Source: JBOHPP01 sp050731755 (GTDB lineage Bacteria; Methylomirabilota; Methylomirabilia; Rokubacteriales; CSP1-6). From it: a stretch of 10,418 nt of DNA. Where the stretch lies: the NCBI GenBank assembly GCA_050731755.1, contig JBOHPP010000204.1, positions 1 to 10,418 on the forward strand, read 5' to 3'. Made by a program: the position numbers and the translations under genes. Shown piece after piece: positions 1 to 6,319 of this stretch. Under the pieces are notes generated by a model. That model made no database searches. It worked only from the letters and a program-made list of their open reading frames with translations, and was not told the DNA's origin. Each line of letters starts with the position of its first letter. Position 1 is the first letter of the stretch.

Positions 1-671
1 CCGTGAACCCGGGCATCGGGCCGGAGTTGCTGGCGCATGGCGTCCAGGCTCACGAACAGCTGGATCACGGCGTTCAGGGCGTTGACCCCCCGCCAGGGCC
101 ACGACGAGGCATGGGCGGCGGTGCCGAAGAACTCGGCCGTGACCTTGATGATGCCCAGGCTCGGGCGCCACACCTGTGTGCCGCACCGGCCATGGATCAT
201 CATGGCCGCGTCGACGTCGCCGAACACACCAGCGTCCATCAGCCGGACCTTGCCCGCCCCACCCTCCTCGGCCGGCGTGCCGATCACCTGGACGCGGCCC
301 GCGAAGGGCAGGGTGCCGAGCGCACGCGCCAGGGCCACGCCGGCGCCGGCGCCGGCCGCGGCGATGACGTTGTGGCCGCAGGCGTGACCGATGCCGGGCA
401 GCGCGTCGTACTCGCACAGGATGGCGATGGTGGGGCCCGGTCCCTGGCCGGGAATCGTGGCCCGGAACGCGGTGGCCAGGCCGCCCACCCCGCGCTCCAC
501 GCGGGCGCCGTGCTTCTCGAGAAGCTCGGTGAGCCAGGCGTGGGCCTTGTGCTCCTCGAAGCCCAGCTCCGGGTGCTCGTGGATCCGATGGGAGAGCTGC
601 TCCAGCTCGTCGGCCACCCGGTCGACGGCCTGGCCGACGCCGGGCTTCAGGGCATCGGCGGGCGTGCTCAC
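1..671 (-). CDS. M20 family amidohydrolase (AbgB-like), second tandem copy, 3'-truncated by window edge
   Basis: This is the N-terminal 223 residues of a zinc-type M20 peptidase/amidohydrolase, a family that hydrolyses amide bonds of N-acyl amino acids or aminobenzoyl-glutamate-like substrates. Visible motifs are HPELGFEE (33-40), CEYDALPGIGHACGHN (86-101) with metal ligands C98 and H100, TPAEEGG (132-138) with the general-base and ligand pair E135/E136, and H160 in MMIHG. The dimerisation-domain segment GTAAHAS follows. The C-terminal metal ligand lies outside the window. The start is GTG at 671-669. It overlaps the TGA of the upstream paralogue (GTGA), which implies translational coupling in one minus-strand operon. 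The protein aligns without large gaps to its neighbour and is clearly a tandem duplicate. Substrate is unknown. The family call is firm; the exact activity is not. Confidence 0.9.
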   Translation of the reverse strand, partial: MSTPADALKPGVGQAVDRVADELEQLSHRIHEHPELGFEEHKAHAWLTELLEKHGARVERGVGGLATAFRATIPGQGPGPTIAILCEYDALPGIGHACGHNVIAAAGAGAGVALARALGTLPFAGRVQVIGTPAEEGGAGKVRLMDAGVFGDVDAAMMIHGRCGTQVWRPSLGIIKVTAEFFGTAAHASSWPWRGVNALNAVIQLFVSLDAMRQQLRPDARVH

Positions 672-1837
672 CGCGCCGCCCGGAACTCCTGTTGGGCCTT
701 GGCCAGCAGGCCGGGCTCGGAGAGCAGGTCGAGGGCCGTCATGGCCATCGTCTTGGCCGCGATGAGCAGGCCCTCGCGGGCCAGGGGGCCGGCGGCCGCC
801 GCCTCGAAGGCCCGGGAATGGATCGGGGTACCGTCGGGCGCGATCTTCACCAGCGGCTGGATCGTGGGCACCACGTGGCTCACGTTGCCCACGTCCGAGG
901 AGCCCAGGTGCTCCGTGTCCTCGGGCGTCTCGGTCACCCCGAACCGCCGCAAATTGGCGCGGAAGGCGTCGACCAGCGGCTGGTTGCGCTTGAACGGCTC
1001 GTAGGCGTTGTCGTGCTCGATGACCTTCACGGTGCAGCCGGTGGCCCGGGCGGCGCCTTCGGCGCAGGCGATCACCCGCTTGTGCAGCGCCCACATCTCG
1101 TCGAGCGTGGGGGCCCGCACATAGAACATGGCGGCGGCGAACTCCGGGATGATGTTCGGCGCCGCGCCGCCGTGGGTGATGATCCCGTGGATGCGGCACT
1201 GAGGCCGCACCTGCTGCCGCAGCATGCTGATGCTGTTGAACGTCTGGATCACCGCGTCGAGCGCGTTCACGCCGTCCCAGGGGTAGGCGGAGGCGTGAGC
1301 GGCCTTGCCGGTGAACTCGAAGCCCACCCGCACGATGCCGAGCAGGTCCTGGTGAGGGATCCAACCCGCCCAGCCGTGAATCATCATGGCCGCGGCAACG
1401 TCCTTGAACAATCCGGCGTTGATGAGCCGGACCTTGCCGCCGCCACCCTCCTCGGCCGGCGTGCCGATCACCTGGATTCGGCCCTTGGGCAGCCGATCTT
1501 TCACCGCGGCCAAGCCCACGCCGGCACCGGCGCCCGCTGCTGCGATGACGTTGTGGCCACAGGCGTGGCCGATGCCGGGCAGCGCGTCGTACTCGCACAT
1601 GATGGCGATGGTCGGGCCCTCACCCGTCTCGATGGTGGCCCGAAACGCCGTCTCCACGCCGGCCACGCCCCGCTCGACCTTGAAGCCGCGGGCGGCCAGA
1701 AACTCGGTGAGCCAGCCGGCAGCCTTGACCTCCTGGAAGCCCAGCTCGGGGTGGGAATGGATCTGGTGACTCAGCCGCTCGAGGTCGTCAGCCCATCGGT
1801 CCAGCGCCTTGCCGATCTCGTCCTTGACAGCGCTCAT
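668..1837 (-). CDS. M20 family amidohydrolase (AbgB-like), complete
   Basis: A 389-residue metal-dependent amidohydrolase of normal length for M20 enzymes, probably cytoplasmic since no signal peptide is seen. Metal-site motifs visible are GHACGHN (C93, H95), TPAEEGG (E129/E130), MMIHG (H154) and the C-terminal GTPIH (H340). The inserted dimerisation domain carries GKAAHAS and a THGGAAPNIIP segment. The stretch LGSSDVGNVSHVVPT (311-325) resembles the AbgB (p-aminobenzoyl-glutamate hydrolase subunit B) branch more than the carboxypeptidase branch. I chose the ATG at 1837 because GGGAGA lies 7 nt upstream; an in-frame ATG at 1879 would add 14 proline/arginine-rich residues with no support. It lies 54 bp downstream of the PPOX-fold gene and overlaps the next paralogue by 4 nt, so the three are probably co-transcribed. 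The substrate cannot be read from sequence. Confidence 0.93.
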   Translation of the reverse strand: MSAVKDEIGKALDRWADDLERLSHQIHSHPELGFQEVKAAGWLTEFLAARGFKVERGVAGVETAFRATIETGEGPTIAIMCEYDALPGIGHACGHNVIAAAGAGAGVGLAAVKDRLPKGRIQVIGTPAEEGGGGKVRLINAGLFKDVAAAMMIHGWAGWIPHQDLLGIVRVGFEFTGKAAHASAYPWDGVNALDAVIQTFNSISMLRQQVRPQCRIHGIITHGGAAPNIIPEFAAAMFYVRAPTLDEMWALHKRVIACAEGAARATGCTVKVIEHDNAYEPFKRNQPLVDAFRANLRRFGVTETPEDTEHLGSSDVGNVSHVVPTIQPLVKIAPDGTPIHSRAFEAAAAGPLAREGLLIAAKTMAMTALDLLSEPGLLAKAQQEFRAAR

Positions 1838-1874
1838 CGCAGGGTCTCCCGGGGGTGGTGGTCGTCGGGCGCCG

Positions 1875-1886
1875 TTCACTATATCA
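1875..1886 (-). promoter_or_regulatory. Candidate extended -10 promoter ahead of the tandem amidohydrolases
   Basis: In the 54-bp gap after the PPOX-fold gene, the minus strand reads TGATATAGT. This is a TGn extended -10 followed by TATAGT (1883-1878), matching TATAAT at five of six positions. It would give a leader of about 30 nt to the ATG at 1837. No convincing -35 box is seen. It is an AT-rich island in very GC-rich DNA, so an internal promoter is plausible but unproven. Confidence 0.3.
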
Positions 1887-1891
1887 CCGCA

Positions 1892-2305
1892 TCAATATTC
1901 CCAGCTCATGACCTCCGTCGGCCGCACCCGGACGATCACGGATTCTCCGGGATCGAGCGCCGCCGTCTTGGCGTACTGCCGGTACTTCCGGTACAGCAGG
2001 CGGCGGCCGCGTTCGAAGGCGGGGCCGGCGGAAAAGATCTCGGCACGCCCGACGAGGGCCAGGCCGCGCAGGCCGCGCCAGCTGTCGCGGTAACGGTCGG
2101 CGACGAGGGCCAGTCGCCGTCGCCGCCGCAGATTCTTGATCTTGCGACCATCGGCGTCGCTGCCGAAGTAGACCAGGCCCCGTTCCATGGCGTGGCACAC
2201 GGGCACCACCCAGGGCGTCCCGTCGCGGGCGGTGGTGGCGACGCGGATGACCCGCTCGCGGGCGAGAAACCGCTTGTCCTTGGGCGTCAGTCGTCGGGTC
2301 TTCAT
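1892..2305 (-). CDS. PPOX-fold (pyridoxamine 5'-phosphate oxidase-like) flavin/F420-dependent oxidoreductase
   Basis: A 137-residue split-barrel protein of the pyridoxamine-phosphate-oxidase-like superfamily, which binds FMN, F420 or haem. The fold signature is visible in order: an N-terminal helix, VIRVATTARDGTPWVVPV (19-36), LVYFGSDADGRKIKNL (44-59) as the typical cofactor-phosphate-binding strand, a basic run RRRRRL, then LVADRYRDSW (67-76) and LVGRAEIF (84-91). The D-Y-x-D-W pattern is typical of the probable F420-dependent PPOX subgroup; the cofactor assignment is inference. The start at ATG 2305 has GGAGG 6 nt upstream. It is first in a minus-strand set with the two M20 genes and diverges from an LLM-class oxidoreductase, another flavin/F420 family. 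No metabolic partner can be deduced. Confidence 0.82.
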   Translation of the reverse strand: MKTRRLTPKDKRFLARERVIRVATTARDGTPWVVPVCHAMERGLVYFGSDADGRKIKNLRRRRRLALVADRYRDSWRGLRGLALVGRAEIFSAGPAFERGRRLLYRKYRQYAKTAALDPGESVIVRVRPTEVMSWEY

Positions 2306-2415
2306 GCGCGGCCTCCGTGGGGCGCGCCCTGGCGGGGGCGCCGGTGACGTATGGTACGATGCGCGCGCTCCGAGATCGACCGGCGCGTGCGGCGAGCGCG
2401 TGAGGGAGGTGCCGG
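2306..2415. promoter_or_regulatory. Divergent intergenic region with weak promoter-like island
   Basis: This 110-bp spacer separates the divergent PPOX and LLM genes. An AT-richer patch at 2348-2360 contains an 11-bp inverted repeat (CGTA-TGG-TACG). On the plus strand TGGTACGAT resembles an extended -10 (TGn plus TACGAT). On the minus strand the same patch reads TACCAT. A shared divergent promoter or small operator is possible. No -35 boxes are evident. Confidence 0.25.
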
Positions 2416-3339
2416 GTGAGCACGGGCGTCGAGTTGGCGGTGGCCATTCCCCAGACGTCAGTCGATGGGACGATCGACCGGGGACGTGTGCGCGAGTTCC
2501 TGGGCCGCGCCGATCGGCTGGGGTTTCACAGCGCCTGGGTGGTGGAGCAGATCATCGGCCGAATTCCGAGCCTGGAGCCGGTAGAGGTCCTCACCTACGC
2601 CGCCGCGCTGACGGAACGTGTACGCCTGGGCTCGGCGGTGCTCCTCACGGCCCTGCGCAGCCCGGTGCACCTGGCCAAGAGCCTGGCCACGCTCGATCAC
2701 CTCAGCGGCGGGCGGCTCATCGTCGGCGTCGGGCTCGGCGGCAATTCGAAGATCTACCCGGCCTTCGGCCTGGCCGCGGATGGGCGGGCGGCGCGGTTCG
2801 CCGAAGGCATCCGCCTGATGAAGCGGTTGTGGACGGAGCCGCGCGTCAGCGAGGCCGGCCGGTTCTGGACGCTGGACAACGCGGCGATGGAGCCGAAGCC
2901 GCTGCAGAAGCCCCATCCGCCGATCTGGTTCGGCGCCCATCACCCGCACGCGTTGCGGCGCGCGGTGGAGCTGGGCGACGGCTTCATGGGCGCCGGCTCG
3001 ATCTCGACGGCCGAGTTCGTCGACGAGGTCCAACGGCTGCGCGGGTTCCTGGCCGAGGCCGGGCGCGATCCTGCTCGCTTCGCCGTGGGCAAGCGTGTCT
3101 ACATCGCGATGGACCGGGACCGCGATCGCGCGGGCCGGCGGCTCGCCGAGTGGTTCGGCGCGTTCTACGGCCGGCCGGAACTGGCCGCCCAGGTCGCGGT
3201 GTGGGGCGACGTGCCCGCCTGCCTGGCGGGCCTGGCCGCCGTCGTGTCCGGCGGGGCGCGCCTGCTCCTGCTCAACCCCGTGTTCGACGAGATCGAGCAC
3301 CTCGAGCGATTCGCGACGGAGCTGGCGCCAAAGCTCTGA
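2416..3339 (+). CDS. LLM class (luciferase-like) flavin/F420-dependent oxidoreductase
   Basis: A 307-residue TIM-barrel oxidoreductase of the bacterial luciferase-like superfamily, many members of which use F420 or FMN. Family marks are ADRLGFHSAWVVE (32-44), LTERVRLGSAVL (65-76), RSPVHLAKSLATLDHLSGGRL (81-101), GVGLGGN (104-110) and KPHPPIWFGAH (165-175), followed by RRAVELGDGFMGA. The length is normal for a single-subunit LLM protein. The GTG start at 2416 is supported by GGGAGGT at 2404-2410. It diverges from a PPOX-type protein, and both families contain F420 users. The substrate and the choice of F420 over FMN are not determined. It ends 12 nt before the stop of a small convergent ORF, leaving no room for a separate terminator. 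Confidence 0.92.
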   Translation: MSTGVELAVAIPQTSVDGTIDRGRVREFLGRADRLGFHSAWVVEQIIGRIPSLEPVEVLTYAAALTERVRLGSAVLLTALRSPVHLAKSLATLDHLSGGRLIVGVGLGGNSKIYPAFGLAADGRAARFAEGIRLMKRLWTEPRVSEAGRFWTLDNAAMEPKPLQKPHPPIWFGAHHPHALRRAVELGDGFMGAGSISTAEFVDEVQRLRGFLAEAGRDPARFAVGKRVYIAMDRDRDRAGRRLAEWFGAFYGRPELAAQVAVWGDVPACLAGLAAVVSGGARLLLLNPVFDEIEHLERFATELAPKL

Positions 3340-3351
3340 CCACGGCTCGGG

Positions 3352-3489
3352 TTAGGACTCGCCCCCCTCGTCGAGCGCCTCTTCCTCCGCGGGCTGAACA
3401 TCTTCGGCCTCGCGGATGCGCTCGCGTAGCGACTCGTCTTCTTCCACGAGCTCTCGGAGCGCCAGGTCGTATAACACGTCCGGCTGCAT
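3352..3489 (-). CDS. Small acidic hypothetical protein (45 aa)
   Basis: The predicted protein begins MQPDVLYDLALRELVEED and continues with SLRERIREAED, then an acidic tail rich in Glu. It appears to be a soluble amphipathic helix with no membrane segment or cysteine. The ATG at 3489 has an excellent ribosome-binding site, GGGAGGGAG, within 14 nt upstream, which is the main reason for calling it. A GTG at 3558 in the same frame would extend it by 23 residues. It is convergent with the LLM gene and lies 200 nt downstream of the lyase gene on the same strand. I do not recognise a named family. Genes this short are easily spurious in GC-rich DNA, so confidence is moderate. Confidence 0.55.
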   Translation of the reverse strand: MQPDVLYDLALRELVEEDESLRERIREAEDVQPAEEEALDEGGES

Positions 3490-3645
3490 CGCTGCTCCCT
3501 CCCCGGGTTCCACCATCGTCCGGTGGGCCTTCTCGATGCCCCTGGTCGACCCGTCCACGTCGATACAGGCACCGGACGTGCCAAACGGCGAGATGAGCGA
3601 ACTCGGGGACTTGCACGGCGAAAGCGCCGGCGCCGCCCGGGCAAA

Positions 3646-3664
3646 CCGCCCGAAGTCCGGGCAG
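3646..3664 (-). terminator. Possible terminator hairpin after the lyase gene
   Basis: About 26 nt beyond the TAG of the lyase gene the minus strand can form GCCCG-gactt-CGGGC, extendable by one wobble and one G-C pair. Only a short T-run (GGTTTG) follows, so it is a weak intrinsic-terminator candidate. The rest of 3490-3689 holds no other convincing feature. Confidence 0.25.
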
Positions 3665-3689
3665 GCCGCCGGAACGGCGCATAACCAGA

Positions 3690-4562
3690 CTAACCCTGGT
3701 CGTCCTTGTAGCGGTCGGCCAGCGCCATCTGCTTGGCCACTCCGATCAGGTCGTTGAACTCCCGGAAGGGGAAGTACCGATCGGCGAGCCGGAGTACGTC
3801 GTCCCCGGCCCGAAGATCACGCAGGAAGTCGGCGATGGCCTTGGCGGCGACGAACAGCGTGTCGACGGGCAGGAGCACGACGGCGAAGCCGAGCTCGCGG
3901 AGCCGAGCGAAGGGCAGGAGCGGTGAGCGTCCGCCGGGGGCGTAGTTGTAGAGGAGCGGGGTGTCGAACGCCCGGGCCACGCGCTCCACCTCCACCTCCG
4001 TGCGCGGCGCCTCGATGAACAGCACATCGGCCCCGGCCTTGGCCGCCGCCTCACCGCGGCGGAGCGCCTCGTCGACGTCCACCGCCGAAATGGCGTCGGT
4101 GCGGGCGATGACGAGCAGGTCGGGATCGGTGCGCGCTTCCACCGCCGCCCGCACCTTGCCCGTGAACTCCTCCCGCGGCACCACCTGGTGGCCCGTGAGG
4201 TGGCCGCAGCGCTTGGGCGCCACCTGGTCCTCGATGTGGAGCGCGGCCACGCCCGCCGCCTCGTACTGCTGCACCGTGCGGCGGACGCCCAGTGCGTTGC
4301 CGTAGCCGGTGTCGGCGTCCGCGATGAGTGGAATCTCGACGGCCGCCGCGAGGTTGCGCGCGTGGTCGACCATCTCGGCCAAACCGGCGAAGCCGAGGTC
4401 GGGCAGGCCCAGGCGGGACGCGGAGGTCCCGTAGCCCGTCATGTACACGGCGGAGAAACCGGCCCGCTCCACCAGTCGGGCCGATACGGCGTCGAAGGCG
4501 CCGGGAACGACAAGTCCGGCCTTCTGCGCGACGAGTGAGCGCAGGACGCGGCGGCGACTCAT
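3690..4562 (-). CDS. Isocitrate lyase/PEP mutase superfamily protein (methylisocitrate lyase-like)
   Basis: A 290-residue TIM-barrel enzyme of the ICL/PEPM superfamily, which cleaves or forms C-C or P-C bonds next to a carboxylate using Mg2+. The N-terminal PGAFDAVSARL and VYMTGYGTSAS segments bind substrate in this family. Metal-binding aspartates lie in ADADTGYGN (81-89; D82, D84), followed by HIEDQ (109-113). The flexible-loop motif PKRCGH (117-121-type, with C119) is present; this cysteine marks lyases such as methylisocitrate lyase and is absent from PEP mutases. IARTDA (152-157) and LFIEAPR (181-187) complete the barrel. The start at ATG 4562 is preferred because upstream codons overlap the divergent promoter region. 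No Shine-Dalgarno sequence is seen, so it may be leaderless. No prpC or prpD partner is in the window, so the physiological substrate is open. Confidence 0.88.
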   Translation of the reverse strand: MSRRRVLRSLVAQKAGLVVPGAFDAVSARLVERAGFSAVYMTGYGTSASRLGLPDLGFAGLAEMVDHARNLAAAVEIPLIADADTGYGNALGVRRTVQQYEAAGVAALHIEDQVAPKRCGHLTGHQVVPREEFTGKVRAAVEARTDPDLLVIARTDAISAVDVDEALRRGEAAAKAGADVLFIEAPRTEVEVERVARAFDTPLLYNYAPGGRSPLLPFARLRELGFAVVLLPVDTLFVAAKAIADFLRDLRAGDDVLRLADRYFPFREFNDLIGVAKQMALADRYKDDQG

Positions 4563-4571
4563 GGTGCGGAT

Positions 4572-4583
4572 ATTGTATACAAT
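4572..4583. promoter_or_regulatory. Perfect 12-bp palindrome ATTGTATACAAT, probable operator
   Basis: The palindrome lies 9 nt from the lyase start and 88 nt from the MoxR start. Its shape (TTGT-AT-ACAA) resembles operators of FCD-type GntR regulators; no regulator gene is in the window. On the minus strand its 3' half, TACAAT, matches the -10 consensus at five of six positions. The start codon follows 9 nt later, as expected of a leaderless promoter. A bound repressor would block that promoter. Confidence 0.6.
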
Positions 4584-4640
4584 GAAGCTGTACGTGCCTC
4601 GCGCAGGCCACCCACGGTCAGAGGCGGGCTCGCGGCGCCC

Positions 4641-4666
4641 GTTACAGTAACCCGATCCCACAGGAG
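4641..4666 (+). promoter_or_regulatory. GTTAC-A-GTAAC inverted repeat and ribosome-binding site ahead of the MoxR gene
   Basis: An 11-bp inverted repeat (4641-4651) includes TACAGT, a weak -10 match. AGGAG (4662-4666) then lies 5 nt before the ATG at 4672. The repeat could be the -10 region or a small operator; no clear -35 is visible. Confidence 0.3.
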
Positions 4667-4671
4667 AGCTC

Positions 4672-5589
4672 ATGTTCCAGTCGGTCGACGACGTTCAGCA
4701 GCGGTTTCGCGCCGCCAAGTACATCGCCAGTCGCCGGATCTCCACGGTGGTGTACCTGGCCGCTCGCATGGGCCGGCCCGTCCTCATCGAAGGGCCGGCG
4801 GGCGTCGGCAAGACCGAGCTGGCCAAGACGCTGTCCGACATCTCCGCGCGCCCACTGATCCGCCTGCAGTGCTACGAGGGACTCGACGAGGGCAAGGCCC
4901 TCTACGAATGGAAGTACGCCAAGCAACTCCTCTATACGCAGCTGCTTCGCGAACGGATCGGTGAGCTGATGGCCGACGCCATGTCCTTGCCCGACGCCGT
5001 CGCCAAGATCGCCGGGCAGGAGGACGCGTTCTTCTCGTTCCGCTTCCTGTCCCCGCGGCCGCTGCTCCAGGCCATCCTGGCCGAGGCGCCGGTGGTGCTC
5101 CTGGTGGACGAGATCGACAAGGCGGAGCCGGAGTTCGAGGCCTTTCTCCTGGAGGTGTTGTCGGACTTCCAGGTCTCCGTGCCCGAGCTGGGCACGATCC
5201 GGGCCAAGCACGTTCCGCTCGTCGTGCTCACCTCCAACAACGCGCGGGAGCTCAGCGACGGCCTCAAGCGGCGGTGTCTGCACCTGTTCATCGACTTTCC
5301 GACGCCGTCCGAGGAGCTGGATATCATCCGCCTGAAGGTGCCCGAGATCCCGGCGGAATTGGCCCGGGCGGTGGTGGCGGCGGTCCAGAAGATCCGAGGC
5401 ATGGACCTGCGCAAGCCGCCTTCGGTGTCCGAGTCGCTCGACTGGGCGCGCTCGCTGGTCATCCTCAACGCCCAGCAGCTCGACGCCGAGCTGGTCGAGG
5501 CGACGCTCACGATGCTCGTGAAGTACGAGAAGGACCTCGAGCGGGTCCGAGGAGCGCTCGACAAGGTGCTGGCGACCGAGGCCCGTTGA
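4672..5589 (+). CDS. MoxR/CoxD-type AAA+ ATPase
   Basis: A 305-residue AAA+ ATPase of the MoxR group. These act with VWA-domain partners to remodel or activate target enzymes, often in cofactor insertion. The Walker A is GPAGVGKTE (41-49), Walker B is VLLVDEID (142-149), sensor 1 is TSNN (187-190), and LKRRC (198-202) provides the arginine-finger region. The LYEWKYAKQLL segment (77-87) after the first strand is reminiscent of CoxD-like ATPases of CO-dehydrogenase clusters. The start is ATG 4672 with AGGAG 5 nt upstream. It is first in a plus-strand set; its TGA is followed closely by the next gene, with a VWA protein two genes downstream. No CO dehydrogenase or other molybdenum hydroxylase gene is visible, so the client is unknown. 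Confidence 0.92.
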   Translation: MFQSVDDVQQRFRAAKYIASRRISTVVYLAARMGRPVLIEGPAGVGKTELAKTLSDISARPLIRLQCYEGLDEGKALYEWKYAKQLLYTQLLRERIGELMADAMSLPDAVAKIAGQEDAFFSFRFLSPRPLLQAILAEAPVVLLVDEIDKAEPEFEAFLLEVLSDFQVSVPELGTIRAKHVPLVVLTSNNARELSDGLKRRCLHLFIDFPTPSEELDIIRLKVPEIPAELARAVVAAVQKIRGMDLRKPPSVSESLDWARSLVILNAQQLDAELVEATLTMLVKYEKDLERVRGALDKVLATEAR

Positions 5590-5612
5590 GGGCGGCGCTC
5601 GGAGGCCTGGGT

Positions 5613-6317
5613 GTGCTGCTGACGTTTCTCCGAGCGGTCGCGTCGGGTCCGGGCTTGCCCGACGAGGTCCAGGCGTACGAGGAGGCGCTGGCCCGGTTGC
5701 GGGCGGGCGCTGGCGTCACCCTCGAGGAAGTCTTCATCGCCGGTGCCCGAGCGGCTGAGGCCCTGCTCAACCCCGACCCACCCGGAGGCGCGACGCTGCT
5801 CGAAACACTCGACGCCGCCGGCGTCGGCGCGGCGGCCGCGCGGATGCCCGGGTTCGTCCTCCAGCGCGCCGAGACGATCATGGCCGCGCCCGATCCCGAG
5901 TTTTTCCGGGTCCTGGCCCGGGCCCACGGCGACGACGCCGACCGGCGGTTCTTCGAGGCGTACCGGAGGACGTTCTCGCTTCCCGGCCAGCGGGCCTGGG
6001 CGAGGCGGCTCGGCGCCGGGGAGCGGTGCACTCGCTACGGTCGGCGCACGCTGGTGGAGCTGTACCGTCAATGGAGCGATCACCGCCGCCTGCACCCCGA
6101 CCGCTACGCCAGTCAGGTCGCAGCGTTCCTGCAGGACATCGAAGCCGAGCTGCTGACGGGCACGTGCGCGTGCGGCTCCCGGGCGGACGTGGTGCGCGAG
6201 CTTCGTGGCTTCGTCGATTCGTTTCCGGATGCCACGGTCACCGGCGCCGTCCGGGCCCGCCTTCGCCAACTCGAGGGCGGAGGTGGAAACGTCCGGCCGG
6301 CCTGCCGGGCGGCCTAG
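5613..6317 (+). CDS. Unrecognised protein between the MoxR and VWA genes (234 aa)
   Basis: I do not recognise a domain. The predicted protein is soluble, mostly helical and rich in Ala, Arg and Glu. It has a CACGS motif (185-189), an isolated C139 and a C-terminal C231; the CxC pair could bind metal, but that is speculation. A segment rich in aromatic and basic residues runs from PEFFRVLARAH through RRFFEAYRRTF to ELYRQW. The GTG at 5613 is preferred because GGAGG (5601-5605) lies 7 nt upstream. A TTG at 5586 would overlap the MoxR stop (TTGA) and add 9 residues. The frame stays open well into the MoxR gene, but that part is a shadow. The next gene starts 2 nt after its TAG. Sandwiched position and coupling suggest a third subunit or client-specific adaptor of the MoxR/VWA complex. 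Confidence 0.8.
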   Translation: MLLTFLRAVASGPGLPDEVQAYEEALARLRAGAGVTLEEVFIAGARAAEALLNPDPPGGATLLETLDAAGVGAAAARMPGFVLQRAETIMAAPDPEFFRVLARAHGDDADRRFFEAYRRTFSLPGQRAWARRLGAGERCTRYGRRTLVELYRQWSDHRRLHPDRYASQVAAFLQDIEAELLTGTCACGSRADVVRELRGFVDSFPDATVTGAVRARLRQLEGGGGNVRPACRAA

Positions 6318-6319
6318 CC

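Noticed and set aside
692..2347. A 551-codon plus-strand open frame, and a similar one at 3-1004.
   Set aside because: Both are antisense to the M20 and PPOX genes, whose catalytic motifs are clear on the minus strand. The repeat-like similarity between the two shadow frames merely reflects the tandem M20 duplication beneath them.
5274..5612. A longer N-terminus for the unknown gene, beginning inside the MoxR gene.
   Set aside because: That part overlaps conserved MoxR coding sequence and reads as Gly/Arg/Pro-rich shadow. GTG 5613 has a good ribosome-binding site.
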